A stretch of DNA of 64,000 bases, from NCBI RefSeq assembly GCF_015182285.1, contig NZ_PRDM01000006.1:62001-126000 (forward strand). The letters run 5' to 3'. Every line of letters starts with the position of its first letter. Positions within the stretch are counted from its first letter, which is position 1. Under the pieces are notes generated by a model that did not search any database, had not been told where the DNA came from, and worked only from the letters and a program-made list of their open reading frames with translations. Below, piece by piece: positions 26,034 to 36,645 of this stretch. Origin of the DNA: Flavobacterium hungaricum. Its GTDB lineage: Bacteria; Bacteroidota; Bacteroidia; Flavobacteriales; Flavobacteriaceae. The position numbers and the translations under genes were made by a program.

Positions 26034-28190
26034 ATGGCTAGAGATTTAAAATATACAAGAAATATCGGAATTGCTGCTCACATTGATGCTGGAAAAACAA
26101 CAACAACTGAGCGTATTCTTTTTTATACTGGTAAGTCACACAAAATTGGTGAGGTGCACGATGGTGCTGCTACAATGGACTGGATGGCGCAAGAGCAGGA
26201 AAGAGGTATTACAATTACTTCTGCTGCTACAACTTGTACTTGGAACTTTCCAACAGAGCAAGGTAAAGTTTTACCAGAATCATTGCCATACCACTTTAAT
26301 ATTATTGATACTCCTGGACACGTTGACTTTACTGTAGAGGTAAACCGTTCTTTACGTGTACTTGATGGTTTAGTCTTCTTATTTAGTGCTGTTGATGGTG
26401 TTGAGCCGCAATCAGAAACTAACTGGAGACTTGCTGATCAATATAGAGTTCCTCGTATGGGATTCGTAAATAAAATGGACCGTCAAGGTGCTAACTTCTT
26501 AGGAGTATGCGGACAGGTTAAAGATATGTTGAAGTCAAACGCTGTTGCGATTACTTTGCCTATCGGAGATGAAGCTGATTTTAAAGGTATTGTTGACTTA
26601 GTGAAAAATCAAGCTATTGTATGGCATGATGAAACTCAAGGGGCTACTTTTGATATCGTTGACATTCCTGCTGACATGGTTGATGAAGTTAGACAATATC
26701 GTTCAATTCTTATTGAAGAAATTGCTACTTACGACGAAAATCTTTTGGATAAGTACATGGAGGATGAAAACTCTATTACTGAAGAAGAGATCAACAATGC
26801 ATTAAGAGCTGCGACAATCGACATGGCAATCATTCCTATGCTTGCTGGTTCTTCTTTTAAAAACAAAGGAGTTCAATTTATGTTAGATGCAGTTTGTAAA
26901 TATTTACCATCTCCTTTGGATAAAGAAGGTATTGAGGGTATTCACCCTGACGATGCTGATTTATTAGAAGAAGATCAAACTAAAATCTTGCGTAAGCCAG
27001 ATGTAAAAGAGCCTTTTGCTGCTTTGGCATTTAAAATTGCTACTGACCCATTCGTAGGTCGTTTAGCTTTCTTCCGTGCTTATTCTGGACGTTTAGATGC
27101 TGGTTCTTATGTTTTAAATACTCGTTCTGGTAATAAAGAGAGAATTTCTCGTATTTACCAAATGCATGCTAACAAGCAAAATCCAATCGAATTTATTGAG
27201 GCTGGAGATATTGGAGCTGCTGTAGGATTTAAAGATATTAAAACTGGAGATACTTTATGTGATGAAAAGAATCCAATTATTTTGGAATCTATGAAATTCC
27301 CTGATCCAGTAATTGGTATTGCTATTGAGCCTAAAACTAAAGCTGACGTTGATAAAATGGGTATGGCTTTAGCAAAATTAGCTGAAGAGGATCCAACGTT
27401 TACAGTTAGAACAGATGAGGCTTCAGGTCAAACTATTATCTCTGGTATGGGTGAGCTTCACTTAGATATCTTGGTTGATAGAATGAAGCGTGAATTCAAA
27501 GTGGAGGTGAACCAAGGTGAGCCTCAGGTTGAGTACAAAGAAGCATTTACAAGAGCTGCTACGCATAGAGAAACTTACAAAAAACAATCTGGAGGTCGTG
27601 GTAAATTCGGTGATATCGTATTTACAATTGAGCCTGCTGATGAAGTTGATGGTAAAGTTCCGGTTGGATTGCAATTTATCAATGCTGTAAAAGGTGGTAA
27701 CGTTCCTAAAGAATATATCCCTGCTGTTGAAAAAGGATTTAGAGAAGCGATGAAAACTGGTCCATTAGCAGGATATGCTGTGGATAGTTTGAAAGTAACT
27801 TTAACTGATGGATCTTTCCACCCTGTGGATTCTGATGCATTATCTTTTGAGTTAGCTGCAAGAATGGGTTATAAAGAATCTGGACGTGCTGCTGGAGCTG
27901 TTATTCTTGAGCCAATCATGAAAATCGAAGTTATTACTCCAGAAGAAAACATGGGTGATATCGTAGGTGACTTGAACCGTCGTAGAGGTCAGGTTAATGA
28001 TATGGGTGATAGAAACGGAGCTAAAACTATTAAAGCTGATGTGCCTTTATCTGAAATGTTTGGTTATGTTACTACATTAAGAACATTGTCTTCAGGTAGA
28101 GCTACTTCAACAATGGAGTTTTCTCACTATGCAGAGACGCCTTCTAATATTTCAGAAGCGGTAATTAAAAAAGCAAAAGGTAACGCTTAA
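26034..28190 (+). CDS. fusA: elongation factor G
   Basis: A 718-residue translational GTPase that drives translocation. The G1 loop AHIDAGKTT is at about 15-23, G3 is DTPGHVDF, G4 is NKMD. Domains II-V follow, with [11 protein letters not shown] in domain III and the conserved domain IV-V region ([16 protein letters not shown]). Full length for the family. It is in the classical str order, but no tuf gene follows; rpsJ starts 11 bases downstream. Confidence 0.98.
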   Translation: MARDLKYTRNIGIAAHIDAGKTTTTERILFYTGKSHKIGEVHDGAATMDWMAQEQERGITITSAATTCTWNFPTEQGKVLPESLPYHFNIIDTPGHVDFTVEVNRSLRVLDGLVFLFSAVDGVEPQSETNWRLADQYRVPRMGFVNKMDRQGANFLGVCGQVKDMLKSNAVAITLPIGDEADFKGIVDLVKNQAIVWHDETQGATFDIVDIPADMVDEVRQYRSILIEEIATYDENLLDKYMEDENSITEEEINNALRAATIDMAIIPMLAGSSFKNKGVQFMLDAVCKYLPSPLDKEGIEGIHPDDADLLEEDQTKILRKPDVKEPFAALAFKIATDPFVGRLAFFRAYSGRLDAGSYVLNTRSGNKERISRIYQMHANKQNPIEFIEAGDIGAAVGFKDIKTGDTLCDEKNPIILESMKFPDPVIGIAIEPKTKADVDKMGMALAKLAEEDPTFTVRTDEASGQTIISGMGELHLDILVDRMKREFKVEVNQGEPQVEYKEAFTRAATHRETYKKQSGGRGKFGDIVFTIEPADEVDGKVPVGLQFINAVKGGNVPKEYIPAVEKGFREAMKTGPLAGYAVDSLKVTLTDGSFHPVDSDALSFELAARMGYKESGRAAGAVILEPIMKIEVITPEENMGDIVGDLNRRRGQVNDMGDRNGAKTIKADVPLSEMFGYVTTLRTLSSGRATSTMEFSHYAETPSNISEAVIKKAKGNA

Positions 28191-28201
28191 TTCTTAAGAA
28201 A

Positions 28202-28507
28202 ATGAGTCAAAAAATCAGAATAAAACTAAAATCTTACGATCACATGTTGGTGGATAAATCTGCTGAAAAGATCGTAAAAACAGTAAAAACTACTGGAGCG
28301 GTTGTAACAGGTCCAATTCCGTTGCCAACTCACAAAAAACTTTTCACTGTATTGCGTTCTCCGCACGTTAATAAAAAAGCGAGAGAGCAATTTGAAGTAA
28401 TGTCATACAAGAGATTGATTGATATTTATTCATCTTCATCTAAAACTATTGATGCTTTAATGAAACTTGAATTGCCAAGTGGAGTAGAAGTAGAGATCAA
28501 AGTATAA
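28202..28507 (+). CDS. rpsJ: 30S ribosomal protein S10 (NusE)
   Basis: A 101-residue small-subunit head protein that also works with NusB in antitermination. Conserved motifs are [10 protein letters not shown] and [28 protein letters not shown], broken here only by natural sequence. In many bacteria it heads the S10 operon with rplC immediately after it. Here it closes the str operon, and a terminator plus a new promoter separate it from rplC by 407 bases. Confidence 0.98.
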
Positions 28508-28531
28508 TTTTTTTTATTATATTTTATATAT

Positions 28532-28562
28532 AAAAGCGAGGCATTTTGTCTCGCTTTTTTTT
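28532..28562 (+). terminator. intrinsic terminator after rpsJ
   Basis: AAAAGCGAG (28532-28540) pairs with CTCGCTTTT (28550-28558), loop of 9 bases, followed by T's to 28562. It should end the rpsL-rpsG-fusA-rpsJ transcript. Confidence 0.85.
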
Positions 28563-28813
28563 GTTTCTGGGTATGGGTTTTTTTATGCTCTTTTTGAGTG
28601 TTTTTTTTAATTTGTTTTTAGGGGTATTTTTTTAAATGCTTATGTATTAAAGGGGTTGCGGTATTTTTTTTGTTGCGATTCGATTAATTAATTGTTAAGT
28701 CTGTGCGGGTATAAATACAGGTTTTTATTTTTTGTTTTTAAGTAATTGGGTTTGGTTTTGTTTGTGGTTCTGGGCTTGGATTTTGATTATGAGCGATTTA
28801 ATTTTCGTAACTG
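28563..28813. other. T-rich spacer between the str and S10 operons
   Basis: About 250 bases with long T-runs and almost no C on the plus strand. I find no ORF, hairpin or tRNA on either strand. It ends at the promoter of the rplC operon. Confidence 0.6.
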
Positions 28814-28845
28814 TTTGGTATATTCAATTTTAATATCTACTTTTG
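28814..28845 (+). promoter_or_regulatory. promoter of the rplC-led S10 operon
   Basis: TTTG (28814-28817), 20 bases, then TACTTTTG (28838-28845). Both boxes match the consensus and the spacing is one above the usual 19. Transcription should begin near 28851, giving a leader of about 64 bases before rplC. Confidence 0.85.
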
Positions 28846-28914
28846 CACTCCCTGTTTGGAAATTTCTGTTATTTTCAAATTGAAGGGAATTTTAGTAATT
28901 AATAATTAATATTT

Positions 28915-29532
28915 ATGTCTGGGTTAATTGGTAAAAAAATCGGCATGACTAGTATTTTCGACGAAAACGGGAAAAACATTCCTTGTACAGTAATCGAAGC
29001 TGGGCCGTGTGTTGTTACCCAAGTCAGAACCAAAGGTGTTGACGGGTACGAAGCGTTGCAACTTGGTTTCGATGACAAAAACGAGAAACATTCTACTAAA
29101 GCGGCTTTAGGTCACTTTAAAAAAGCTGGAACTGTTGCTAAGAAAAAAGTCGTTGAATTCCAAGATTTCGCAACTGAGCAAAAATTAGGAGATCTTATTG
29201 ATGTTTCTATTTTTGAAGAAGGAGAATTTGTAGATGTACAAGGTGTGTCTAAAGGTAAAGGTTTCCAAGGTGTTGTAAAACGTCACGGTTTTGGTGGTGT
29301 TGGACAAGCTACTCATGGTCAGCACAACCGTTTAAGAGCGCCAGGTTCTGTAGGAGCTTCTTCTTATCCATCTAGAGTATTCAAAGGAATGCGTATGGCT
29401 GGAAGAATGGGAGGAGATAATGTAAAAGTTCAAAACCTTAGAGTTTTAAAAGTAGTTGCTGATAAGAACCTACTTGTTGTTAAAGGATGTATTCCTGGGC
29501 ACAAAAACTCTTACGTAATCATTCAGAAGTAA
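28915..29532 (+). CDS. rplC: 50S ribosomal protein L3
   Basis: A 205-residue early-assembly protein of the large subunit that reaches toward the peptidyl transferase centre. It has the [16 protein letters not shown] loop and the glycine/histidine-rich tip [18 protein letters not shown] with its methylatable Gln. It is the first gene after the S10-operon promoter. Its stop codon overlaps the rplD start (TAATG). Confidence 0.98.
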   Translation: MSGLIGKKIGMTSIFDENGKNIPCTVIEAGPCVVTQVRTKGVDGYEALQLGFDDKNEKHSTKAALGHFKKAGTVAKKKVVEFQDFATEQKLGDLIDVSIFEEGEFVDVQGVSKGKGFQGVVKRHGFGGVGQATHGQHNRLRAPGSVGASSYPSRVFKGMRMAGRMGGDNVKVQNLRVLKVVADKNLLVVKGCIPGHKNSYVIIQK

Positions 29533-30161
29533 TGGAAGTAAAAGTATTAGATTTCAACGGAAAAGATACTGGTAGAAAAGTTCAACTTTCTGATTCAGTA
29601 TTCGCAATTGAACCAAACAATCACGCTGTATATCTTGATGTTAAGCAATATCTTGCTAATCAAAGACAAGGTACTCACAAAGCTAAAGAAAGAGCTGAAG
29701 TAACTGGTAGTACGCGTAAGATTAAAAAACAAAAGGGAACAGGTACTGCTCGTGCGGGAAGTATTAAAAACCCATTGTTTAAAGGTGGTGGAACAGTTTT
29801 CGGACCAAGACCAAGAAGTTATTCATTTAAATTGAATAAAAACTTGAAAAGATTGGCTAGAAAATCTGCTTTCTCTATCAAAGCAAAAGAGTCAAATATT
29901 ATCGTTCTTGAAGACTTTAATTTTGATGTACCAAACACTAAAAATTTCGTTAACGTTTTGAAAGCTTTAGGGTTAGAAAGTAAAAAATCTCTATTTGTGT
30001 TGGGCGAGTCAAATAAAAATGTATATTTGTCGTCACGCAATTTAAAGGCTTCTAATGTCGTAACTAGCTCAGAATTAAGCACTTACGCTATATTAAACAC
30101 TAATAATTTGGTGCTTTTAGAAGGTTCTTTGGAGTTAATTGAAGAAAATTTAAGCAAATAA
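29532..30161 (+). CDS. rplD: 50S ribosomal protein L4
   Basis: A 209-residue large-subunit protein lining the exit tunnel. I use the ATG at 29532 ([17 protein letters not shown]), which overlaps the rplC stop by one base and matches the family N-terminus; the longer frame from 29487 lies inside rplC. The tunnel loop with [12 protein letters not shown] and the [14 protein letters not shown] segment are intact. In E. coli L4 represses its own operon; no comparable leader was recognised here. Confidence 0.97.
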   Translation: MEVKVLDFNGKDTGRKVQLSDSVFAIEPNNHAVYLDVKQYLANQRQGTHKAKERAEVTGSTRKIKKQKGTGTARAGSIKNPLFKGGGTVFGPRPRSYSFKLNKNLKRLARKSAFSIKAKESNIIVLEDFNFDVPNTKNFVNVLKALGLESKKSLFVLGESNKNVYLSSRNLKASNVVTSSELSTYAILNTNNLVLLEGSLELIEENLSK

Positions 30162-30168
30162 TAGGATT

Positions 30169-30459
30169 ATGAGTATCATTATTAGACCTATAGTAACGGA
30201 AAAAGTAACCAAAGAAAGTGAAGTTTTAAACCGCTTCGGATTCGTTGTTAACAAAAAAGCAAACAAAGTTGAAATTAAGAAAGCTGTTGAGGCTGCTTAT
30301 GGAGTAACTATTGTTTCTGTAAACACGATGAACGTTAGACCGGATAGAAGTACAAAATACACTAAAAGTGGTTTAATCAGTGGAAAGACAAATGCAATTA
30401 AAAAAGCAATTGTTCAAGTACAAGAAGGAGAAACAATTGATTTTTACAACAATATCTAA
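30169..30459 (+). CDS. rplW: 50S ribosomal protein L23
   Basis: A 96-residue protein at the tunnel exit that forms the dock for trigger factor and SRP. It starts MSIIIRPIVTEKVTKE and has VDVNKKANKVEIKKAVE-type core (here VVNKKANKVEIKKAVE). Seven bases after rplD and nine before rplB. Confidence 0.97.
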   Translation: MSIIIRPIVTEKVTKESEVLNRFGFVVNKKANKVEIKKAVEAAYGVTIVSVNTMNVRPDRSTKYTKSGLISGKTNAIKKAIVQVQEGETIDFYNNI

Positions 30460-30468
30460 GATAGAAAA

Positions 30469-31293
30469 ATGTCAGTAAGAAAATTAAAACCTATTACCCC
30501 AGGTCAGCGATTTAGAGTTGTGAATGGTTATGACGCTATTACAACTGATAAGCCGGAACGCTCTTTGATAGCGCCGATAAAAAACTCTGGAGGTAGAAAT
30601 AGTCAAGGAAAGATGACCATGCGTTATACGGGTGGTGGTCACAAGCAGAGATATCGTATTATTGATTTCAAAAGAACTAAAGATGGAATTCCAGCTACAG
30701 TGAAATCAATCGAATACGATCCAAATCGTACTGCGTTTATTGCTTTATTAGCTTACGCTGATGGAGAGAAAACTTATATTATCGCTCAAAACGGATTGAA
30801 AGTTGGTCAGAAATTAGTTTCTGGTCCAGAATCTCAACCAGAGATTGGTAATACATTACCTTTAAGCAGAATTCCTCTTGGAACTGTTATATCTTGTATT
30901 GAGTTACGTCCAGGTCAAGGAGCAGTTATTGCTCGTTCAGCTGGAACTTTTGCTCAGTTAATGGCAAGAGACGGGAAATATGCAACAATTAAAATGCCAT
31001 CTGGTGAAACAAGATTGATCTTGTTAACTTGTTCGGCTACAATTGGAGCTGTTTCTAACTCTGACCACCAATTAGTTGTATCTGGAAAAGCAGGTAGAAC
31101 AAGATGGTTAGGAAGAAGACCTAGAACTAGACCGGTAGCGATGAACCCTGTTGATCACCCTATGGGAGGTGGTGAAGGACGTTCTTCTGGAGGGCACCCA
31201 CGTTCAAGAAACGGATTGCCAGCTAAAGGTTACAGAACTCGTTCTAAGAAAAACCCGAGTAACAAGTATATCGTAGAACGTAGAAAGAAATAA
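30469..31293 (+). CDS. rplB: 50S ribosomal protein L2
   Basis: A 274-residue protein needed for subunit joining and peptidyl transfer. It has the RNA-binding [15 protein letters not shown] segment and the C-terminal loop [19 protein letters not shown] with the conserved His. The length is standard and there is no insertion. It lies six bases before rpsS. Confidence 0.98.
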   Translation: MSVRKLKPITPGQRFRVVNGYDAITTDKPERSLIAPIKNSGGRNSQGKMTMRYTGGGHKQRYRIIDFKRTKDGIPATVKSIEYDPNRTAFIALLAYADGEKTYIIAQNGLKVGQKLVSGPESQPEIGNTLPLSRIPLGTVISCIELRPGQGAVIARSAGTFAQLMARDGKYATIKMPSGETRLILLTCSATIGAVSNSDHQLVVSGKAGRTRWLGRRPRTRPVAMNPVDHPMGGGEGRSSGGHPRSRNGLPAKGYRTRSKKNPSNKYIVERRKK

Positions 31294-31299
31294 TAAGAT

Positions 31300-31578
31300 A
31301 TGGCACGTTCATTAAAAAAAGGACCTTTCGTTCATTATAAATTAGACAAGAAAGTTCAGGAAAACATTGAAAGCGGAAAAAATGGAGTAGTTAAGACTTG
31401 GTCTAGAGCCTCTATGATTACTCCGGATTTTGTTGGACAAACTATCGCAGTTCATAACGGTCGTCAATTTGTACCAGTTTACGTAACAGAAAACATGGTA
31501 GGTCACAAATTAGGAGAGTTTTCACCAACTAGATCTTTTAGAGGTCATGCTGGAGCAAAAAATAAAGGTAAAAAATAA
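31300..31578 (+). CDS. rpsS: 30S ribosomal protein S19
   Basis: A 92-residue head protein that contacts S13 and the A-site tRNA. It begins [15 protein letters not shown] and ends with the usual [20 protein letters not shown] tail. Six bases separate it from the genes on both sides. Confidence 0.97.
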   Translation: MARSLKKGPFVHYKLDKKVQENIESGKNGVVKTWSRASMITPDFVGQTIAVHNGRQFVPVYVTENMVGHKLGEFSPTRSFRGHAGAKNKGKK

Positions 31579-31584
31579 GAAGCA

Positions 31585-31998
31585 ATGGGAGTTCGTAAAA
31601 GAGAAACAGCAGATGCGAGAAAAGAGGCTAATAAGTCTATTGCTTTCGCAAAATTGAATAACTGCCCTACTTCACCTAGAAAAATGCGCTTAGTAGCGGA
31701 CTTGGTAAGAGGTCAGAAGGTAGAAAGAGCACTTAACATCTTAAGATTCAGTTCTAAAGAAGCTTCAAGAAAATTAGAAAAACTATTATTATCTGCAATC
31801 AATAACTGGGAGCAAAAAAATAGTGAAGGTAATTTAGAAGAAGCTGGATTATTTGTTAAAGAGATCAGAGTAGATGGTGGAATGATGTTAAAAAGACTTC
31901 GTCCAGCTCCACAAGGTCGTGCACACAGAATAAGAAAACGTTCTAACCACGTTACAATCGTGCTTGGAGCTATCAATAACACACAAAGCAATTCTTAA
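31585..31998 (+). CDS. rplV: 50S ribosomal protein L22
   Basis: A 137-residue protein whose beta hairpin narrows the exit tunnel. The core begins with [18 protein letters not shown], and the hairpin tip includes [20 protein letters not shown]. The N-terminus carries about 25 extra residues ([20 protein letters not shown]) compared with E. coli L22 (110), which seems usual for this phylum. Confidence 0.97.
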
Positions 31999-32003
31999 GC
32001 AGC

Positions 32004-32762
32004 ATGGGACAAAAGACAAATCCAATTGGAAATAGACTTGGTATCATCAGAGGGTGGGACTCAAACTGGTATGGTGGAAATGATTACGGTGATAAACTTG
32101 CCGAAGATCACAAAATCAGAAAGTATATCCACGCTCGTTTATCAAAAGCTAGTGTATCTAAAGTAATCATCGAGAGAACTTTAAAGCTTGTAACCGTTAC
32201 TATCACTACTGCTAGACCTGGTATCATTATCGGTAAAGGCGGACAAGAGGTAGACAAGTTAAAAGAGGAACTTAAGAAAGTTACTGACAAAGAGGTTCAA
32301 ATTAACATCTTTGAAATTAAAAGACCTGAATTAGATGCTTATCTTGTGGCGACAAGCATCGCTCGTCAAATCGAAAGCCGTATCTCTTACAGACGTGCAA
32401 TCAAAATGGCTATTGCTGCTTCTATGCGTATGAACGCTGAAGGTATCAAAGTTTTGATTTCTGGTCGTTTGAATGGAGCTGAGATGGCACGTTCAGAAGG
32501 TTTCAAAGAAGGTAGAATTCCTCTATCAACTTTCAGAGCTGACATTGACTATGCTTTGGCTGAAGCTCATACTACTTACGGTAGAATGGGGATCAAAGTA
32601 TGGATCATGAAAGGTGAAGTTTACGGTAAGAGAGAACTTTCTCCACTTGCTGGAATGGACAAAAAACAATCTGGTACAGGTGGTGGTAAAGGTGGAGATG
32701 CTCCTAGAGGCAAATCTAACTTTAACAAAGGCGGAAAACCAGATGCTCGTAAAAGAAAGTAA
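32004..32762 (+). CDS. rpsC: 30S ribosomal protein S3
   Basis: A 252-residue head protein at the mRNA entry. The KH domain motif [14 protein letters not shown] lies near residues 70-85, and the C-terminal domain includes [12 protein letters not shown] and [15 protein letters not shown] Gly/Lys-rich tail ([20 protein letters not shown]) extends beyond the fold. Five bases after rplV. Confidence 0.98.
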   Translation: MGQKTNPIGNRLGIIRGWDSNWYGGNDYGDKLAEDHKIRKYIHARLSKASVSKVIIERTLKLVTVTITTARPGIIIGKGGQEVDKLKEELKKVTDKEVQINIFEIKRPELDAYLVATSIARQIESRISYRRAIKMAIAASMRMNAEGIKVLISGRLNGAEMARSEGFKEGRIPLSTFRADIDYALAEAHTTYGRMGIKVWIMKGEVYGKRELSPLAGMDKKQSGTGGGKGGDAPRGKSNFNKGGKPDARKRK

Positions 32763-32781
32763 ATTTTTAAACTAAAGAAAA

Positions 32782-33207
32782 ATGTTACAGCCTAAAAGAA
32801 CAAAATACCGTAAGGTACAAAAAGGTAAAATGAAAGGTAACTCTCAAAGAGGGCATGAACTTTCAAATGGAATGTTTGGTATTAAATCTGTACATGAAGA
32901 TGGAATGTTCTTAACTTCTCGTCAAATCGAAGCTGCGCGTATTGCTGCAACTCGTTACATGAAGAGAGAGGGACAATTATGGATTAAAATATTTCCAGAC
33001 AAACCTATTACTAAGAAACCTCTTGAAGTACGTATGGGTAAAGGTAAAGGAGCAGTTGAGTATTGGGCTGCTGTTGTTAAACCAGGAAGAATTATGTTTG
33101 AAGTTGGAGGAGTTCCATTATCAGTTGCAAAAGAGGCTTTACGTCTTGCAGCTCAAAAACTTCCAGTAAAAACTAAGTTCGTCGTTGCTAGAGATTTCGA
33201 AGCATAA
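32782..33207 (+). CDS. rplP: 50S ribosomal protein L16
   Basis: A 141-residue protein near the A site of the large subunit. It begins [19 protein letters not shown], has GMFGIKS and the [16 protein letters not shown] core, and ends in a conserved helix. Nineteen bases after rpsC and twelve before rpmC. Confidence 0.98.
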   Translation: MLQPKRTKYRKVQKGKMKGNSQRGHELSNGMFGIKSVHEDGMFLTSRQIEAARIAATRYMKREGQLWIKIFPDKPITKKPLEVRMGKGKGAVEYWAAVVKPGRIMFEVGGVPLSVAKEALRLAAQKLPVKTKFVVARDFEA

Positions 33208-33219
33208 TTTATATTTATT

Positions 33220-33411
33220 ATGAAACAATCAGAAATAAAAGATCTTTCTGCAGCGGAGTTGCAAGAAAAGCTTAGTCAAACTAAGAAAGTATATGCTGAC
33301 CTAAAAATGGCTCACGCTATTTCTCCAATTGCAAACCCACTTCAAATTAGAAGTGTAAGAAGAACAGTTGCTAGATTAGCTACTGAGTTAACTAAAAGAG
33401 AGTTACAATAA
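33220..33411 (+). CDS. rpmC: 50S ribosomal protein L29
   Basis: A 63-residue two-helix protein at the tunnel exit. It begins MKQSEIKDLSAAELQEKL and ends with RRTVARLATELTKREL, the usual hairpin. It lies between rplP and rpsQ as in most bacteria. Confidence 0.95.
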   Translation: MKQSEIKDLSAAELQEKLSQTKKVYADLKMAHAISPIANPLQIRSVRRTVARLATELTKRELQ

Positions 33412-33428
33412 TTGTATTCTGCTGAAAG

Positions 33429-33689
33429 ATGGAAGAAAAAAGAAATTTAAGAAAAGAAAGAATAGGTGTAGTTACTTCAAATAAAATGGATAAGTCTATT
33501 GTTATTGCTGAAGTAAGAAAAGTAAAACACCCATTATACGGTAAGTTCGTGTTGAAAACTAAAAAATACGTTGCACACGACGAAAAAAACGACTGTAACA
33601 TTGGAGATACTGTAAGAATTAGCGAAACGCGTCCTTTAAGTAAAACAAAATGTTGGAGATTAGTTGAAATCTTAGAAAGAGCTAAATAA
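33429..33689 (+). CDS. rpsQ: 30S ribosomal protein S17
   Basis: An 86-residue OB-fold protein that binds 16S rRNA early. It has [19 protein letters not shown] at the N-terminus and [27 protein letters not shown], both conserved. Two bases precede rplN, so translation is probably coupled. Confidence 0.97.
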   Translation: MEEKRNLRKERIGVVTSNKMDKSIVIAEVRKVKHPLYGKFVLKTKKYVAHDEKNDCNIGDTVRISETRPLSKTKCWRLVEILERAK

Positions 33690-33691
33690 TT

Positions 33692-34060
33692 ATGGTACAA
33701 CAAGAATCAAGACTAAAAGTAGCAGATAACACGGGAGCAAAAGAAGTTTTAACTATCCGTGTTTTAGGAGGTACCAAAAGAAGGTATGCCTCTGTTGGTG
33801 ACAAGATTGTAGTTTCTATCAAAGATGCAACTCCAAACGGAAACGTGAAAAAAGGAGCTGTTTCAACTGCAGTTGTTGTACGTACCAAAAAAGAAGTGAG
33901 AAGAGCTGATGGTTCTTATATCCGTTTCGATGACAATGCATGTGTTCTTTTGAACGCTGCAGGTGAAATGAGAGGAACTCGTGTTTTTGGTCCGGTAGCA
34001 AGAGAACTTCGTGAAAAACAATTCATGAAAATTGTATCATTAGCACCAGAAGTGCTTTAA
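33692..34060 (+). CDS. rplN: 50S ribosomal protein L14
   Basis: A 122-residue protein at the subunit interface, a bridge to 16S rRNA and the binding site of the silencing factor RsfS. The start [18 protein letters not shown] and the core [15 protein letters not shown] are strongly conserved. Full length. Confidence 0.98.
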
Positions 34061-34071
34061 TTCGTTTTAAG

Positions 34072-34386
34072 ATGATAAAGCTAAAAATAAAATCAGGAGA
34101 TATCGTAAGAGTAATTGCTGGAGACCATAAAGGTGCTGAAGGTAAAGTTTTACGTGTTTACCGTGAGAAAAATAAAGCGATAGTTGAAGGTGTAAACATG
34201 GTTTCGAAACATACAAAACCAAGTGCTAAAAACCCTCAAGGTGGTATCGTTAAGAAAGAAGCTTCTATACAAATATCTAACATTTCACTAATTGATCCTA
34301 AAACTAAGGAAACAACTAGAGTTGGTATTAGAGTAGAAGGAGATAAGAAAGTAAGATTTTCAAAAAAATCTAATCAAGTACTATAG
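34072..34386 (+). CDS. rplX: 50S ribosomal protein L24
   Basis: A 104-residue assembly initiator of the large subunit. The KOW motif ([20 protein letters not shown]) is near the N-terminus, followed by the [19 protein letters not shown] loop. Two bases before rplE. Confidence 0.97.
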   Translation: MIKLKIKSGDIVRVIAGDHKGAEGKVLRVYREKNKAIVEGVNMVSKHTKPSAKNPQGGIVKKEASIQISNISLIDPKTKETTRVGIRVEGDKKVRFSKKSNQVL

Positions 34387-34388
34387 TA

Positions 34389-34940
34389 ATGGCATATACA
34401 CCTAGACTAAAAGAAGAATATAAGAGTAGAGTTATCTCTGCTCTTAAAGAGGAATTCGGATATACAAACGTAATGCAAGTTCCTAAATTGGAAAAAATCG
34501 TTTTGAGCCGTGGAGTTGGTGCAGCTGTATCTGATAAAAAACTTATTGACTATGCTGTTGATGAGTTAACAAAGATCACTGGACAAAAAGCAGTATCTAC
34601 AATTTCAAAGAAAGACGTTGCGTCTTTCAAATTGAGAAAAGGGATGCCTATTGGAGCAAAAGTTACTTTACGTGGTGAGAGAATGTATGAGTTTTTGGAT
34701 AGACTTATTACTTCTGCTTTACCGCGCGTTAGAGATTTTAGTGGTATCAAAGCTACAGGTTTCGACGGAAGAGGAAATTACAATCTTGGAGTTTTAGAGC
34801 AAATCATTTTCCCAGAAATTGATATTGACAAAGTAAACAAAATTTCAGGAATGGATATTACTTTTGTTACTACTGCAAAAACTGATAAAGAAGCAAAGTC
34901 ATTATTGGCTGAATTAGGTTTACCTTTTAAAAAGAATTAA
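34389..34940 (+). CDS. rplE: 50S ribosomal protein L5
   Basis: A 183-residue protein binding 5S rRNA at the central protuberance. Conserved strings are [29 protein letters not shown] and [17 protein letters not shown]. It lies three bases before rpsN. Confidence 0.98.
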   Translation: MAYTPRLKEEYKSRVISALKEEFGYTNVMQVPKLEKIVLSRGVGAAVSDKKLIDYAVDELTKITGQKAVSTISKKDVASFKLRKGMPIGAKVTLRGERMYEFLDRLITSALPRVRDFSGIKATGFDGRGNYNLGVLEQIIFPEIDIDKVNKISGMDITFVTTAKTDKEAKSLLAELGLPFKKN

Positions 34941-34943
34941 GAC

Positions 34944-35213
34944 ATGGCTAAAGAATCAATGAAAGCCCGTGAGGTGAAAAGAGAGAAAACGGTAGCTAAG
35001 TACGCTGAAAAAAGAAAAGCTTTGTTAGAAGCTGGAGATTATGAAGGCTTACAAAGATTACCAAAAAATGCTTCACCAGTTCGTTTGCACAATCGTTGTA
35101 AATTAACAGGAAGACCAAGAGGTTATATTCGTCAATTTGGTATTTCACGTGTAACTTTCCGTGAGATGGCTAATAATGGATTAATTCCTGGAGTTAAAAA
35201 GGCGTCTTGGTAA
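34944..35213 (+). CDS. rpsN: 30S ribosomal protein S14, zinc-free form
   Basis: An 89-residue head protein. It is the long form: it has one Cys ([20 protein letters not shown]) and no CxxC pair, so it should not bind zinc. The last codons (GCG TCT TGG) overlap the -33 box of the promoter that serves rpsH. Confidence 0.97.
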
Positions 35214-35237
35214 TCTCGCAATAAGTTATTACTTTTG
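35207..35237 (+). promoter_or_regulatory. internal promoter before rpsH within the spc section
   Basis: TTG (35207-35209), 20 bases, then TACTTTTG (35230-35237) followed by C. The -7 box is identical to that of the rplC promoter. Transcription should begin near 35243, giving a leader of about 75 bases before rpsH. It lies inside an otherwise tightly packed ribosomal operon. Confidence 0.7.
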
Positions 35238-35267
35238 CAAACCAAAAAATAATTTTAATTGATTAAA

Positions 35268-35297
35268 GGTTCGGGAAACGAGTGTTTCCCGAAAACC
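35268..35297 (+). promoter_or_regulatory. hairpin in the rpsH leader
   Basis: TTCGGGAAAC (35270-35279) pairs perfectly with GTTTCCCGAA (35284-35293); GG at 35268-35269 and CC at 35296-35297 extend the stem across a two-A bulge. No T-run follows, so it is not a terminator. It is 20 bases before the rpsH ATG. A role in translational control, perhaps by a ribosomal protein, is inference. Confidence 0.55.
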
Positions 35298-35317
35298 ATA
35301 ATCGCAATCAAATACAT

Positions 35318-35716
35318 ATGTATACAGATCCTATTGCAGATTATTTGACTAGAGTTCGTAACGCTGTGGCTGCAAACCACAAAGTTGTTGAAATTCCAGC
35401 ATCTAATCTAAAAAAAGAGATAACTAAGATCTTATTTGATCAAGGTTACATCTTGAGTTACAAATTTGAAACGAACACTGTTCAAGGTTCGATCAAAATT
35501 GCTTTGAAGTATGATAAAGATACTAAAGAGCCTGTAATTAAAGATATTCAAAGAATTAGTAAACCTGGTTTACGTAAGTACGCAGGTGCTGCCAAATTAC
35601 CTAGAATCCTTAACGGATTAGGAATTGCTATTGTTTCTACATCAAAAGGTTTGATGACAGGAAAACAAGCTAAGCAATTAAATGTAGGTGGTGAAGTAAT
35701 TTGTTACGTATACTAA
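35318..35716 (+). CDS. rpsH: 30S ribosomal protein S8
   Basis: A 132-residue primary 16S rRNA binder. I use the ATG at 35318 (MYTDPIADYLTRVRNA), the standard family start; the in-frame extension to 35282 would run through the leader hairpin. The C-terminal STSKGLMTGKQAKQLNVGGE is intact. In E. coli S8 represses the spc operon by binding mRNA; here rpsH has its own promoter and a structured leader, which suggests separate control. Confidence 0.97.
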   Translation: MYTDPIADYLTRVRNAVAANHKVVEIPASNLKKEITKILFDQGYILSYKFETNTVQGSIKIALKYDKDTKEPVIKDIQRISKPGLRKYAGAAKLPRILNGLGIAIVSTSKGLMTGKQAKQLNVGGEVICYVY

Positions 35717-35734
35717 TTTTAAACACTAGATAAG

Positions 35735-36277
35735 ATGTCAAGAATAGGTAAAAGCCCAATTGTAATCACTGCTGGTGTAACTGTAGAAGTTAAAGACGGT
35801 ATTATTACAGTAAAAGGAAAAAAAGGTCAACTAACTCAGGAGTTTTCGGACGTAACTGTAAAAGTTGAAGGTGATCAAGTCTTAGTTGAAAGATCATCTG
35901 ATCATAAAGACCAAAGAGCAAAACACGGATTATACAGATCATTAATTAGTAATATGATTGTTGGTGTATCTGAAGGTTTTACTAAAGAACTAGAATTAGT
36001 TGGAGTTGGTTACAGAGCTTCAAACCAAGGTCAAAAGTTAGATTTAGCTCTTGGATATTCTCACAATATTGTTTTAGAAATTGCTCCTGAAGTAAGTTTA
36101 GAAACAATATCTGAAAAAGGAAAAAACCCTATCGTAAAATTAACATCATTTGATAAACAACTTTTAGGTCAAGTTGCTGCGAAAATCAGAGGTTTCCGTA
36201 AGCCTGAGCCGTATAAAGGAAAAGGTGTTAAGTTTGTGGGTGAAGTATTAAGAAGAAAAGCAGGTAAATCAGCTTAA
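35735..36277 (+). CDS. rplF: 50S ribosomal protein L6
   Basis: A 180-residue protein near the GTPase centre made of two similar domains. It begins [15 protein letters not shown] and holds the C-terminal signature [19 protein letters not shown]. Eighteen bases after rpsH. Confidence 0.98.
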   Translation: MSRIGKSPIVITAGVTVEVKDGIITVKGKKGQLTQEFSDVTVKVEGDQVLVERSSDHKDQRAKHGLYRSLISNMIVGVSEGFTKELELVGVGYRASNQGQKLDLALGYSHNIVLEIAPEVSLETISEKGKNPIVKLTSFDKQLLGQVAAKIRGFRKPEPYKGKGVKFVGEVLRRKAGKSA

Positions 36278-36288
36278 AAAATAAGATT

Positions 36289-36639
36289 ATGTCATTAACA
36301 AAATCTGATAGAAGACAGAGAATTAAATACAGAATTAGAAAAGCGATTAGTGGTTCTGCTGCTAGACCAAGACTTTCTGTTTTTAGAAGTAATAAAGAAA
36401 TTTACGCTCAAATCATTGATGATGTAAATGGAGTTACTATATTAGCTGCATCTTCAAGAGAAAAAGAAATAGGAAAAGGTACTAACGTTGAAATCGCTGC
36501 TGCTGTTGGAAAACTTGTTGCAGAGAAAGCGTTAAAAGCTGGGATTGATACCATCACTTTTGATAGAGGTGGATATTTGTATCACGGTCGTATTAAATCA
36601 TTAGCAGAAGGCGCAAGAGCCGCTGGACTTAAATTCTAA
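36289..36639 (+). CDS. rplR: 50S ribosomal protein L18
   Basis: A 116-residue 5S rRNA-binding protein. It has [37 protein letters not shown] and the C-terminal [20 protein letters not shown], all typical. Eleven bases after rplF and six before rpsE. Confidence 0.97.
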   Translation: MSLTKSDRRQRIKYRIRKAISGSAARPRLSVFRSNKEIYAQIIDDVNGVTILAASSREKEIGKGTNVEIAAAVGKLVAEKALKAGIDTITFDRGGYLYHGRIKSLAEGARAAGLKF

Positions 36640-36645
36640 TATATT

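Noticed and set aside
28563-28813. Degraded gene in the T-rich spacer
   Set aside because: No frame on either strand shows a protein-like stretch; it is low-complexity sequence.
29487-29531. 15-codon upstream extension of rplD
   Set aside because: It lies within rplC; the overlapping TAATG at 29530-29534 is the natural start.
35282-35317. 12-codon upstream extension of rpsH
   Set aside because: It runs through the leader hairpin; S8 proteins begin at MYTDPIADYL, which is the ATG at 35318.
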